Assembly (NCBI GenBank): GCA_038380435.1
Contig: JAWZYU010000007.1
Span: forward strand, 25,089,001-25,153,000
Direction of reading: 5' to 3'
Source: Ryuthela nishihirai
Lineage: Eukaryota; Arthropoda; Arachnida; Araneae; Heptathelidae
Length of the DNA stretch: 64,000 bases
Part shown: one piece after another, positions 1 to 10,494 of the stretch
Layout of the letters: every line of letters starts with the position of its first letter
Position numbering within the stretch: position 1 is the first letter of the stretch
The notes under the pieces: model-generated
The model's database searches: none
Told to the model about the DNA's origin: nothing
Seen by the model: only the letters and a program-made list of their open reading frames with translations
Translations under genes and position numbers: made by a program

Positions 1-100
1 CCCTTCCCCAACCTCCTCTGAACCTTTGTGGTCCTTATGACCTGGCGGTTTAGCCCATTGAATGCACAAAAGTGTCACTTAGAGGTAAACAACCCAAACC
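1..100 (+). mobile_element. SINE-T, 3' portion
   Basis: The 3' end of the tRNA-Thr-like SINE seen complete at 55274-55661. It matches the stretch from the run before 'ccaacctcctctgaac' to the terminal 'aggtaaacaacccaaac'. The tRNA-like head would lie outside the window. No poly(A) tail follows. Confidence 0.8.
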
Positions 101-1216
101 ACAACAAAATTCAGCTTCAGTTAATTCTTTCAGTTTCTCTGTCAGCGAGGTAAAACTCTGGCTGGACTTTAAGGCTATTCATTTTTTTCACCTAATTGAC
201 GGGAAAAAAATTAATACTGTAGTCTTGTCCCTAATAGCAGTTGAACATTAGACCGAATGACTCCAGCACATATCGATTACCGTCACTAATAAGATCATTT
301 CAGTGAAAATGAAACGATGTAAATTAAAGCCTTTTGAAGGGTTTGAAAAATATGAATCATCATATTTCGTTAGTACCTGTTCAACTCAAAAAGAACTTTC
401 ATTAATCTCTTAAAACAAAACGTTTCGTCACTCCCTGCACCCCCCCCCCCTCCCGAAGTGAAGGGACAAATCGTTGCTGCACGTGTTAAGTCCTTGATTG
501 TGATATTTTATCAGTAAAACATCATATCTTTAGCAATATATGTTAAATGTTTGAAATTTTGGAATTATTCCACCGTCAGAGATTGCAATTAAAACTTTTG
601 GGAGATTCAAAAACTATGAATCATAATAGTTTATCAAACACCTATTCAACGAAAAAATAATTCTTTGCTTTTGGAAATAAATATTATCACTAAAAACAAG
701 AAAAATTGTGCTTGTGCTGATGGTGAAATGTTACCATTAATATTAAAAATTTCTAATATAATTACATCGATTACAATATTGAAATGTTTGCCATTTTCAA
801 CTTTTTTCACTGTTTGATGGCGCAATTAGTTGCATGGAGATTTCGCAAGTACGAATCGTACTATTTCACAATACCTAACCAACACAAAAGAATTTTTGAT
901 CCGTTTCTAAAAACAAAGAATTTGACAGACTGACGACAAAGTGAAGCATTCGCTCTTTTGTTTCTGAAAAGGAACAAAAAAAGTCTCCCAGAGGAAGCCT
1001 TTCGCTTATGACTCTGTCAAAAGCAAATTATCCTTTGGACGCTACTATAACCTTTCAGTCTGGGCCAGATGACTCTTACTTGAGACCCAAAGCTAGGATA
1101 TCTTTAGGTCCTCTGACTTATTTATATATAACCTTTTGTTTATTGTAGAACTTCACATTTTCGTGCATTATGATTAACAAGCAAATTTATCTTCTGTTGC
1201 TCGGGTTTTTCTCTTT
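101..1216. repeat. AT-rich region with three degenerate ~250 bp tandem units
   Basis: No gene is seen. A motif of the form 'gag/ggg-tt-aaaaatatgaatcat...tagtacctgttcaac' recurs, diverged, near 332, 596 and 830. The spacing of about 235-265 bp suggests an old tandem triplication from roughly 230 to 930. A C-run lies at about 438-451. The rest is unassigned AT-rich DNA. Confidence 0.4.
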
Positions 1217-1224
1217 CTTTAAAG

Positions 1225-1885
1225 CAGTGATACTCAAACTTTTTTTTTGCTCACTGCACATCGTATATTTCGCCGTGAATACTGATGGCACTAAAAATTT
1301 GGTGATAATACTACGGGAAATTCGCACATGCGCAATTTGTCTTCAATAATAGCCATTTTTGTGGAGTCGTTTGTAAACGCAGAGAACTTTTTTTTAAGTT
1401 CTGACGTGTATTAAGGTTAGTACTACGCTGTGTGTATTAACGGTATGCTTTGTGTAAGGCCCGTATCTAGGAAAAAATCGAGGCAGGCCCCAAGAAACAA
1501 AATCGAGTCAAAAAAAGAAATGTCAAAGGTGAGGCCAAGAGACTTCATTTCCAATGCACTCTAACATTTCATCCTCTACTTGAAGGTTTTTAAAAAAAAT
1601 CTTCAAAAATGCATAAAATATAAATAAATTTAATAAGTTTTCCCTCTTTTACCCTTATTGTATTCTGAAAGGAAGGGGGGGGGGGGGTTCCCTTTGCACC
1701 CCCTAGATCCGTCCCCGCTTTGTGCCCTGCATGTTATCCCATTTTCATATGGATAAGTTTTTTATTAAACGGAAAAAAGTTAAATGAAGAATCAGTTTCA
1801 GGAAGGAGCAACAAAATGGTTTCTAAATTTCCTTTTATCTACAATTCCATCCCAAATTTCTCGGCACATCCTTTGAGAACCACTG
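1225..1885 (+). mobile_element. Non-autonomous hAT element (MITE) with 8 bp target duplication
   Basis: The left end reads CAGTGATACTCAAAC and the right end TTTGAGAACCACTG, an imperfect terminal inverted repeat of the hAT 'CAGTGGTTCTCAAAC' type. The flanking octamers are CTTTAAAG (1217-1224) and CTCTAAAG (1886-1893), matching at 7 of 8 bases, as expected for a hAT target site duplication. The 661 bp interior has no transposase reading frame. A copy of repeat R lies inside in minus orientation. A second end of the same family is at about 49850-49926. Confidence 0.75.
1490..1712 (-). repeat. Repeat R copy, inside the hAT MITE
   Basis: Read on the minus strand this stretch shares with 9185-9445, 44090-44320 and 47365-47620 the order: pyrimidine-rich start, 'tatgcatttttgaag', an A/G-rich stretch, 'gaaatgaagtctcttgg'. 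A run of 13 G, 1674-1686, lies at one side. No coding potential is evident and the class of the repeat is unknown to me. Confidence 0.5.
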
Positions 1886-2222
1886 CTCTAAAGTATATGG
1901 GATTTCACTCTCCACGTCGCAAGCTTTCATTTCGAATAAAACGCTTACGATTGATTCTCCTCTACTAATAAAATTTTGCCTCCCCTCTTTTTGGGGCGGG
2001 GAAGAAGTGGATGTATTTTGGGATTCCGAACATAGTCTCCACGTCAGAAGTTTCTAAACCCGAAAAAACAATATTGTCTCATTCACAAAATGGAATTTTT
2101 CAAATAATTTCGTATTTCAATTCAAGTTCCAGCACTTGGATACAATTTGTCAGTCATAGAAAATTCTATAACGAAATAAAATTAAATATGGGCAAATTGT
2201 GCTATGGTGGGTTTAAGTTGTG
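1886..2222. other. AT-rich spacer, nothing recognised
   Basis: Only short open frames without family resemblance are present. A small block at 1980-2010 is G-rich. I see no repeat family or RNA gene. Confidence 0.5.
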
Positions 2223-2232
2223 CAGAAAATTT

Positions 2233-2285
2233 GTACGTACTCGACCGCTGCGGCAAGCAGCTGCTTGAGGGGGTATTTATTATTT
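2233..2285 (+). mobile_element. SINE-S 3' tail fragment
   Basis: The stretch 'cggcaagcagctgcttgag' followed by GGGGGTATTTATTATTTATT matches the 3' tail of the complete SINE-S at 31046-31250. The tRNA-like head is missing, so this is either a 5'-truncated SINE or the 3' end of the LINE partner that shares this tail. Confidence 0.65.
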
Positions 2286-3954
2286 ATTATATTTAGTAAT
2301 GTAATATACAATGAAAAGGAAAAGCATTATTTACAGGTTAATGCAATTTTATTAATATTAATGTAAATATTATTAATACTAATATAATTAATGCAATTGT
2401 TATTAATGTAATTTGCCATAATTGAATATATTTCGAAACATTTGGTAAAAAATAATTGGGCATTTTTATCTGTTGTTAAATGATAAAGAACAGAAAGATG
2501 TTTAAAATAATTGAAACCCGATTTCCAGACCAGATGTAATGAAATATCGATTTCTGTGAATGGAGGGTATAAATCAGATCCACCTGGGTTACTACAAATC
2601 GACCCGAATATATTTACTTACTATTTAGTATATTGAACGTCTTGTTAACCGGCTAAACGAAGGTTGGATTACCTAGGGTGTAAGCCTTGCACGTCTCCGT
2701 CTACTCGGTTAACACATAGATATAACATGTAACTGAACACATAACAAATAACTCCTGAGCTAAAGTATACTTAAACAATAACAGAAATCTTATTCCCCAT
2801 TTAACTCCCAATATATTACCATTTCTTACCACCGCGATTTTACAGACGTCCGCACTTAATGCGGTGCAACCAATCTTCTGAGCGTCCAACGCTCGACAAA
2901 CAGCAAGGATATTGGCTAAAAGAAATACAACAAGTATGCACTAACATAAATTCACTACTGCATAAACACATAAGTTCCCTAACTAGATAAATGGTATATT
3001 GAAGTTCAGACCTACTTTGATTAGATGAGGATGCGAAGGAGAACGACCTCGACGACGACGAGTTGTAGGCAATTCTAACAGAGAGACATGGCCTCTTCTC
3101 CAACGTTAACGTATTTTTCATTGTTTCGTAATGAATTATTCTGTTGCGTACAACACTATTCTACGACTTGGTTTGTTACGTATAACAATAGTGAAGTCAA
3201 CGCAATTGATGTCTTAGTTATTTACAAAGTCTTATCTGCGTTGCCAAAGGTATACTCAGAAACTTTCAATGAGAGTTAACATGTTTTGGTCTATTTGTAA
3301 TTTCTTTTATTGTATGCTTGAGTGTTTCATTTCTGGAGACTCCATTAAAAAACGTATGATACTCAGATCCACAACCTTAACACCCCCCAACATAAGCACA
3401 CTTGGGTACGCCTAGTGTTGCCAACTGTCCCGCATCATCAATATTTATCCTGCTTGTCGTACCAAAGCCATATGGGACACCGCATTGACTGATCCGAGAA
3501 TACTGTCGATCACATGACGTGCATTAGATCTAATATGAGAAATGAGCCTTAGGGACAGTTCAAACTCCACTTATCTGTGCAACCCCACTCTTTAAATAGC
3601 TGAGACTCTCTCGAAATTCAGATGAAGAATCATCTAACTAATTTTGGTCAACTGCTCAAAGAGTGATTTTTGCTGTTTATTCATAAGTAGCATGTGCCGA
3701 CGCAAACTTCTCATCACAAAGATACGATATTCTGACCTGGAAATTATAATTGATATATTGAATTTGAATGGAAAAATTGAATGATAAGCCATTTGTGGAA
3801 TGTTGCATTTTTGAGAACAATATTCAACATACTATTGATATGGATTGGAAAATATTAATGGAAAATGAAGGTCTTTGCTATTTTTTGAAATTTGTGGTAA
3901 AAATATGTTCTAAACCATTTTACATTATTATTATTTTATATTAAGTATACCGGG
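2286..3954. other. AT-rich unassigned region
   Basis: No supported gene. A minus-strand frame at 2840-3121 begins with Met, is Ser-rich around 3010-3065 (a CGT/CGA-rich microsatellite) and is followed by a GT that could be a splice donor. It has no family resemblance and I do not call it. The segment 3410-3600 is somewhat GC-richer and also unrecognised. Confidence 0.4.
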
Positions 3955-5390
3955 CCCCAGGCCGGATCTATGGGACGGCGGAGGAGGGAGGGGAGAGATG
4001 TATAATCCAACCAGGCAGGTGCGCAAGATTAAGTTTCGGTAGGGGGGTCCGAGAATTCAGTTTGGGGGAGACTCCGGGAATTTAACTTCAGTGGAACAGA
4101 AATGTTTAGATTAAAGTTTATGGTTAAATTCTATGTCATACGTCGTCACCTGTGGCAGCAGGTCATGCGACGTTCTTCCGGGGATATTATCCGCCTCCTC
4201 GTAGGCTAAAACAATGCCATGCACAAATCCAATTTAAGCGACGCTTGGATTCATCGCTGCCTGGGACAAAGTCCCAGGTCTATGCTCCTCTCAACATAAA
4301 TCATTACAGACCAACGAAAAACCCCTCTGGTGCACTATAGATAAGTCCGTCTACAGTGGTGCTGGTTAGGGCGACCAATCACCGCCAACACTTAGGCGTA
4401 CAGCCCCAGATAGCAGCAGGGTCAGAGAGCCCCCACTACCACCTGATGAGCCCCGAGCAATTCACCATCAGGTGCTGCAAAGCAATTAGAAGACTACAGA
4501 TACATGTTCTGCAGCAATCGTCATTGGCCGACTTTCATTGCCGGGACATCATTGTCAGCCAATACTGATCTCGAGTGTTGGGACCCATGATTAGGTAACC
4601 GAAAGTCGAGCGCAAAGAGGCGCCAACTGTGTCAGTCATCCCCGAACTACGAAGATCAGCAACGATATTTACCAACGTTCAAAGTCGCCGAGACCTCGGC
4701 GATAGGCTTTTCGGGGCTTAGGGGATAACCGGCCCGATGGCTAATGCTACCAGCCATAAGTCGGGAGTCTCCGACCAGAGGTGTTTACGGGACTTACAAG
4801 ATATGCCCGATGGCTTTCACCAGTCAGCCGAACAATGATACTCACCTAAAGCGGAGGTTAGGACGCAGGAGTCAACACTGCAGTCAGTGACCTCTCACTT
4901 ACTGTCTTCCGCCGATCTGGAATTACAGAAAGGGGTTCGACATTGATAATTAGGCAAGACGCTATGGATACATATGAAACCAATGCCTCTTTTTGACACC
5001 ATTCACGACAGCCTAGCACAGGAAAAGAGGGTGGATTCAGTGTGAGAGGCTAAGCCTAGTACCTCATATAGAGGGTTCGACCCAGGGTTATACCACTTAT
5101 ATTGCGCATCCAACACTGATCAAACCTTGCTTCGGCCACGATAAAGGAAGATAAAACAACCAGAGTCTGTTTCCACCACAGAGGCTAGATCCGGCCGAAG
5201 CGGGACGTATATTGCGCTTGTTGGTTTACTTCAGACCTGGTGTTGATTCCTGCATGCCTCTCACCTCGAGTTTTTAGAGTAGCATCAAGATGGCCAGTGT
5301 ACTTATCGCCGGCACCTCTGCGGGACAACTCCGGCCGGTAGTGGCTACGGCAGGTCGCCCACTTCTCGAGCGGGGAAACACCGCCTTAAC
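3955..5390. other. GC-rich block of unknown nature
   Basis: A ~1.4 kb stretch visibly richer in G and C than both flanks. It contains no long open frame on either strand (longest about 70 codons) and no recognised domain. Words such as 'gatccggcc' and 'tatattgcgc' recur inside it (for example around 5097 and 5208). It ends abruptly at the palindromic MITE at 5400. It could be untranslated sequence of an unrecognised retroelement, a non-autonomous element, or a CpG-rich regulatory or exon-bearing host segment. Confidence 0.45.
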
Positions 5391-5399
5391 TGTGTATTA

Positions 5400-5500
5400 C
5401 CGTATTTCTTCGATTCTAAGACGCCATCGATTCTAAGACGCACCCCGTTTTTAGAGACGTTTATGGGGAAAAAGTGCGTCTTAGAATCGAAGAAATACGG
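5400..5500. mobile_element. Palindromic MITE with TA target duplication (mariner type)
   Basis: The arms are nearly perfect inverted repeats: left starts CCGTATTTCTTCGATTCTAA and the right arm is its reverse complement ending at 5500. TA dinucleotides flank both sides (5398-5399, 5501-5502). The left arm holds a second partial copy of 'tcgattctaagacgc'. At 101 bp it is too short for any gene. Its ends resemble those of the element at 50092-50691. Confidence 0.75.
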
Positions 5501-6025
5501 TACTCTCTTGGGATAGGAGGAGCATATCGAAATAACATAAAGCCTTTGATATTGTTACAAAGTCATATAATTAAACGATTAATAAAAACAAAAACATGCA
5601 CGTGTAATAAGCAAATGTCATGATGCAAATATTTTGCCTATAAGGAATTAAAAAAATTAATTGCTTATAATGTACCTATGACGTAAGCGGATGTGTGACG
5701 TCATAGGGGCAAAGCACTGTCTGTGGGGGGTATTATCCTGCGAATACAACTATTAGCTTATTGGCAAATTTGCAGCACGGTGAGGTAGCTTTGATCCTGG
5801 ACCTTTCAGTTCTAACTTCATCTGGTATGACTCAGATGTTTGCGCTAAACGAAAAGGAAATGAAGAATAGATAACACGAACGTATTTTGGAGATTGGAGC
5901 TTCTGCAGCAGTTAAAAATTCTTTGATATAATATTAGAGTTGAGTTAAAATTTTTATATTTGATTTTATTGTTTGAGATGGCTTTCGTTAAAGTACCTAC
6001 TTCCTACATACGCTCAAAACATACA
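5501..6025. other. Spacer with a short shared TGACGTCA segment
   Basis: Nothing coding. The segment 5697-5741 contains the palindrome TGACGTCA followed by 'taggggcaaagcactgt'. A very similar segment occurs at 14165-14205. This marks a small shared repeat of unknown class. The palindrome matches the CRE core, but there is no evidence of regulatory use here. Confidence 0.4.
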
Positions 6026-6552
6026 AAATAAACCTAAAGAATATTGATGTAATCAGTCATTGAATTCGCATTTACTACAATGTGAGATAAAGCGCCAATT
6101 TACCTACTCAACAAGAGTAATTCCAAAGAAGTACCTAGAAACCCACGCTCCTGAAAAGTTCGTCCCCCCTTCCTTCGAACTTCCAGCTGTCATACTAAAT
6201 CTCAAACTTCATTACCGCTTTGAAATCCAAAACACTTGTCTTTACATAATTTTATTTCAGTCTTTAATTTCATGTCCGGCACCAAAATATTAAATTTAAA
6301 AAAATATAAAATCTCATACTATTTAGTTTGGCAAATGAGAAATCATACACAAGTGAGATTTCCCAAAACTGAATTTTCGGACTCCTCTCAAAACAAAAAT
6401 TTCGGACCTCCCGAAAACAATCTCCCTCCCACTGAAACGAAATTCTTGGATCGTCCTGAAGCTAAATCCGGCCTTGCGGGCTAACTATCTTCTTTTGAAG
6501 GGAATACGAACTCAGTGACTGATTGCACAATCCATGTATTTCAGGTTTATTG
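6026..6552. mobile_element. MITE/fold-back element, family shared with 50798-51092
   Basis: Inverted arms of about 50 bp: left 6026-6075 and right 6502-6552 read alike in opposite orientation ('aataaacct', 'aatcagtca(c/t)tga'). The same arm sequence occurs in the shorter element at 50798-51092. The interior encodes nothing recognisable. Exact outer boundaries are uncertain because similarity continues weakly outward. Confidence 0.6.
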
Positions 6553-6737
6553 TCTAAGTTTCAAGGTGTTTATAGGTAGGCCAGTTTTTTAAATTTATTT
6601 TTCATTTTTATTATACCACAAAAAGATGCAGAAAACAAATCCTGCCCACAAAAGTTTTATTTTATTTTACTCCATTGTAAACAGCGGAAAGAAAGAAATT
6701 TGAAATATTCATAAAATAATTTCACATAAAGTCTCTG

Positions 6738-6784
6738 CAAGATTAATTTCATACATTTGATATAAATGTATGAAATTAATCTTG
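6738..6784. repeat. Perfect 21 bp inverted repeat with 5 nt spacer
   Basis: Arms 6738-6758 and 6764-6784 are exact reverse complements, separated by 'gatat'. No target duplication or terminal motif suggests a transposon. It resembles the other snap-back hairpins at 12198-12275 and 48110-48158. Confidence 0.85.
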
Positions 6785-8204
6785 AAAAGACTTTTACTCT
6801 TAAAAACCTTAATGTTTCAATAATCCAGCTTTAGGAAAAAAAATGAGGCTCATATTGTTTTCAAAAAAATATAGCACTCGATTTTAAACTTTTGCCCAAT
6901 ATTTTTCTCTTTTGCGTTTGTCTTTGGATTAGAAAAAGTTGATAACTACTTATCTATTCCATGGTATTATGATTTTTCCCAAATGTCAGAGCAATTTGCA
7001 AGTGGATTAAATATTTTGTTTAAATGTTGACCAAAAATTAAGCTGTCTAAAAAATTAATAACTTACTAGATTGAAATTTTATGGGGAGCAAAAAGGGAAA
7101 AATGTCTTTTTTTATATTATATATTATACTAATCGAAAATAGTGTACGACAAGTAACGTTTAAAAAGCTTTTAAAATATTAATTTCTAAACATATAATTT
7201 GCCCATTACTTTATGTTAATAGGAGCGTTACTAAATATTTTACTTCCTTATTTCCTTTTCCCACTACCACACTCATTTGGAAAATTTGTGAAGTTCTCTA
7301 TCGCCATGAAGTTAAAACATATAATTCTTAAAATTATCACATTTTTAAATTAAAAAAAAATGTTAAAAATATTTTAAGAGAAAAAAAATAATGTTACGAA
7401 AATATGAATGCCATTTCTCTTCTGATAAAGATATAGTAAGCGTTAAAACAATAATCTGGAAATCGTAAAGATCAACAATCCACTAGCAGAAATATTTCGC
7501 AGTGTTAGACCCAACTTTCCTACAAGCTTCGCTCTTACTCTCCTACCCAGCTTTGCCTCTGGTGGAAATTACTACCGAACTCATACTGTACAACGGGATG
7601 CAAGCGAATATTGTCAGTGACACTTTACAGCACCCCGAGGGAATGGTTGACGACGCCCCTTTTGCCTACCTCGTTAATCCCTCATTTGCATTCTTATTGC
7701 TAATCGTTCAGAGAGGGAAAGCAATATTGAAAACTCTCGGCCGGTAAGCTGGATCGTGGCGATAGGAGTATTCAGACAGCTTGGTATCCAAAGGATTAAT
7801 GGTAGATTATGATGGGCAAAGGGATATACAATGTGGGAGTTGTCGCCTTTTAACTCCGGGGAAGTTGGAAAGCACAACTTTTTTTTGTTTTAGGAAATAA
7901 ATACGTACGTGTTCTGGACACGTTTTGTATTAATTCTGGTTTTGGCTAAAATAATTGAATTTTTATAGATTAGAAGCAATAATTTGTAATATTGCATAAA
8001 GTTCCAGGATGATTGATTTTTCTCTTGACTATTCAAATTCTTCAAATAGCATGCATTGAAATACATGATATATGAATTTTGGACATTCAAATTATCTTTG
8101 GTGTCATTTTTCGAAAAAAAATATTTTACAAATGAAGGACATTCAGTATTTCGCTTTGAAAGCTCTCTAAAGAATTATATATTTTTTCTGAAAAAACATG
8201 TTTT
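6785..8204. other. AT-rich unassigned region
   Basis: Mostly A/T-rich single-copy-looking DNA. A short open frame at 7502-7747 lies in a locally GC-richer patch (7500-7870) and ends at 'cggccg' followed by GTAAGC, which could be a splice donor. There is no domain and no homologue known to me, so I do not call a gene. Confidence 0.4.
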
Positions 8205-8450
8205 GCCCTGAGTGAAACTCGAACCCACGTCTTCTGTATATTTACATGCCAACAACGTTCCCTCTACGATGCGAAGACACTGCCAAGATGGGCCTCGCGC
8301 AGATCCATCATTCTCCGTGTACGAAAGTTCGCAAAAGATGAACCCAACAGCCCGGCGCACGAAGAATTTCTTCTGCGGGCACTATCTCCAAAAATGAGAG
8401 AGAACGTTGAATGCCAGGTGTTCTAACCACTCAGTTATCAGCAGCTTCTT
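8205..8450 (-). repeat. tRNA-like repeat, left arm of an inverted pair, split by a 159 bp insertion
   Basis: On the minus strand this carries 'gagtggttagaacacctgg' (box A-like) and 'gtgggttcgag' (box B-like), the same order as at 8655-8738 on the plus strand. Here the two boxes are separated by an insertion (8252-8410) absent from the other copy. The inverted similarity continues inward ('gatggcg', 8490-8535 against 8575-8618), so 8205-8745 forms a large imperfect fold-back. Confidence 0.55.
8252..8410. mobile_element. 159 bp MITE-like insertion with ATGCCA duplication
   Basis: The hexamer ATGCCA occurs immediately on both sides (8246-8251 and 8411-8416). The ends are short inverted repeats: left 'acaacgttccctct' and right, on the other strand, 'tcaacgttctctct'. 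The homologous repeat at 8655-8738 lacks the segment, which supports an insertion. The family is unknown to me. Confidence 0.6.
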
Positions 8451-8654
8451 CATTTCTCTCACAATGGTGCCTATAAATCATTGCAATTTTTCGCGCTCTT
8501 GACGCCATCTATGATCGAGAACGATAAACATTTCTATATTTGCCCCAAGGGAAAAATTTGTTGCAATGTTCAAATGTTTCACGTTCCAAATCACAGATGG
8601 CGCTACAAACAGCGACAAAATGGGATAATCTATAGTCATAGTTGTCCGGAAAAA

Positions 8655-8738
8655 AACTAGCTGTTGATGGTATAGTGGTTAGAACACCTGGAATGTATTC
8701 AGGAGATGTGGGTTTGAATATCGCTCAGGGGGAAACTT
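8655..8738 (+). repeat. tRNA-like repeat, right arm of the inverted pair
   Basis: The stretch 'tatagtggttagaacacctgg' resembles a box A region and 'gtgggtttgaatatc' a degenerate box B. It is unlikely to be a working tRNA gene because box B is degenerate and no complete cloverleaf is apparent. It is the empty-site counterpart of 8205-8450. Confidence 0.5.
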
Positions 8739-8748
8739 ATGTTTTGAG

Positions 8749-9070
8749 ATTGGGGTGGGAGTGGCTCAGTTGGCAGCATGCCAGGCTTGTAATCTTCAGT
8801 TCCCAGATTAGGGGATAGCGATGGGCTTGGAAAGGTCGCTTCCATCAGATGGGATGTTAAGCCGTGGGCCCATGTGTGGGAGAGCCATACCCTGTGCACG
8901 TTAAAGAACATGCTGGATGGCCGTTATGAGAGGTTACCATCTGTCTCCTAACAGCTGTCCTGTGGGCCCAACCTTCTCTGAGCCCTCGTGAACATCGTAA
9001 CCTGGCCATTTAGCCTATTGTGTGCGCAAAAGTGCAACTCAGAGATAAAACAACCCAAACAACTCAACCC
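8749..9070 (+). mobile_element. SINE-T, nearly complete
   Basis: Flanked by the 10 bp direct repeat ATGTTTTGAG (8739-8748 and 9071-9080). The head shows box A 'tggctcagttgg' and a decayed box B. The 3' end is 'aacaacccaaac...aaccc'. At 322 bp it is shorter than the ~385 bp full copies because of internal deletions. Confidence 0.9.
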
Positions 9071-9184
9071 ATGTTTTGAGTAAAAATATTTCTTTAATTC
9101 TATACTTAGAAGTAATCTGTATCTCTTTACTCTTGAGCTTTATAATGATTTGATACGGCTGTATAGCAAGGTCAAATCTGATAG

Positions 9185-9445
9185 TGGTAGTGGGAGAAGT
9201 CAAGGGGTCATGCCCCTCCCCATTTTAAAACTTCCCCATTTTAATATAAGCAAAAAAATTTTAAAACGCTAGTAAAGATATAGGCAAAAATCATTAAACT
9301 TATGCATATTTCATGCATTTTTCAAGAAATGTTTTAAAGAGCTCTAAAAAGGAGGGAAATGGTTAGACTACAATCGAAATACAGTCTCTTGCCCCCCCCC
9401 CCCTTTATTTTTTACGGGCTCGTTTGCATCACTTGGCCCATTTTG
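9185..9445 (+). repeat. Repeat R copy
   Basis: Contains 'tcatgcatttttcaagaaa', 'aaagagctctaaaa', 'cagtctcttgcccc' and a 13 C run, in the same order as in 44090-44320 and 47365-47620. No terminal repeats or coding capacity are visible. Confidence 0.6.
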
Positions 9446-9984
9446 TTGCATGTTATTAGAAAAGCGGAAACAAAGTAAGCAAGCTACAAAACCAGTCACC
9501 TTCTGCGAGGTAAGAACTTGAATGGAAAGCACAAGGAGAGAAAGCTGTTGCCTTTGGAGGAGTCTGATCTCGAAGGATGGTGGTGGTGGAGGAGGAGGAG
9601 GGGGAGACTGGAACAGAAGGAACAGAAGTTGGGATGCTGGAAGAGCCACTTGGAAGAGAACTGGATGCAAGGGGATCTACTTCACTTTTGGTGACGTGAA
9701 ACAATTATCTCGCTGGAAATCTAGTAAGGAAAAAAATGATAATTAATTCTCTATTTCATTAAAATGTAATTTTTTAATTTATTATTACCAATTGTTTATA
9801 TTAACTTCGGATATAGGTAGAAGCGTAGTAGGAAGATAGAGAATAAAGGAATTCAGTGACTTCTTTGTTTATGGATCTTGAAAACTTATTTTGTGGCCAT
9901 TCACGTGATGACTTCTGAACAATGAAAAGAGCAGGATGAAAAACGAGTTAAAAAGTTTTAATACACCACTAAAAATTACTTTCA
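9446..9984. other. Spacer with GGT/GGA-rich simple sequence
   Basis: Overlapping open frames on both strands (9368-9746) arise from the simple sequence around 9575-9610, giving Gly-, Pro- or Ser-rich translations. No frame is joined to a convincing splice acceptor without an in-frame stop. I see no supported gene. Confidence 0.45.
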
Positions 9985-10135
9985 TTGGAGCTGTTGATGA
10001 GACTGGTAAGGTGTTGGTGACAGAGAGAAACTAAAGTGATGAAAATTGGTCAGGCAGGTGGCACTTTAATTCGTTTCACCCTTGAGCAAGTGTTCCGATT
10101 TAATTATCACTGGATTAACACTGGACTCAATATTA
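9985..10135 (+). mobile_element. Fragment of the endonuclease/RT LINE (same family as 51117-54896)
   Basis: The plus strand matches the minus-strand RT palm-to-thumb segment at about 51905-52060: 'gctgttgatgagactggta', 'actaaagtgatgaaaattgg', 'tcaggcaggt', 'cttgagcaagtgtt'. It is a short internal fragment, frame-broken, with no remaining catalytic motif. Confidence 0.75.
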
Positions 10136-10494
10136 ATTATCACTTGACTGAACATAATATATATATACAGCACATTTCCATCATAGTATAAGGATCAATA
10201 TCCATCATAGTATAAGGATCAATATCCATTACACTGTAGGAAAATGCTGGTCACACCTGGTCTTGGGTGATCCATGTTTCAAACCAATAGTCCTCCGGTT
10301 GGCTTATTTACAGGGTGTAAATTTTCCTACCACAGAGAATTTTAGGGGACTAAACAATTATAAAAGCATTATTTAAGAAGAATCGTCTGTTTATAAAAGA
10401 AAAATAAATCTTAACCGTTGCTTCTTTTATACAAACACTTACATGACATAGAATGCCCTGATAAAATAAAGTCAACATAGAGAATAGACAAATA
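10136..10494. repeat. Spacer with 24 bp tandem duplication
   Basis: The unit 'atccatcatagtataaggat' plus 4 bases is present twice in tandem at about 10179-10226, with a partial third unit on each side. Nothing else is recognised. Confidence 0.6.

Noticed and set aside
2840..3121. Small secreted-like protein starting at a Met on the minus strand
   Set aside because: No domain, no conserved composition beyond a Ser run from a triplet microsatellite, and no second exon found.
7502..7747. Host exon ending at a GTAAGC donor
   Set aside because: Start lies in arbitrary sequence, there is no acceptor or partner exon, and no recognisable peptide.
9368..9746. Proline-, serine- or glycine-rich protein exon
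   Set aside because: The three overlapping frames on both strands all arise from GGT/GGA simple sequence. The best minus-strand frame has an in-frame stop between it and the only good splice acceptor.
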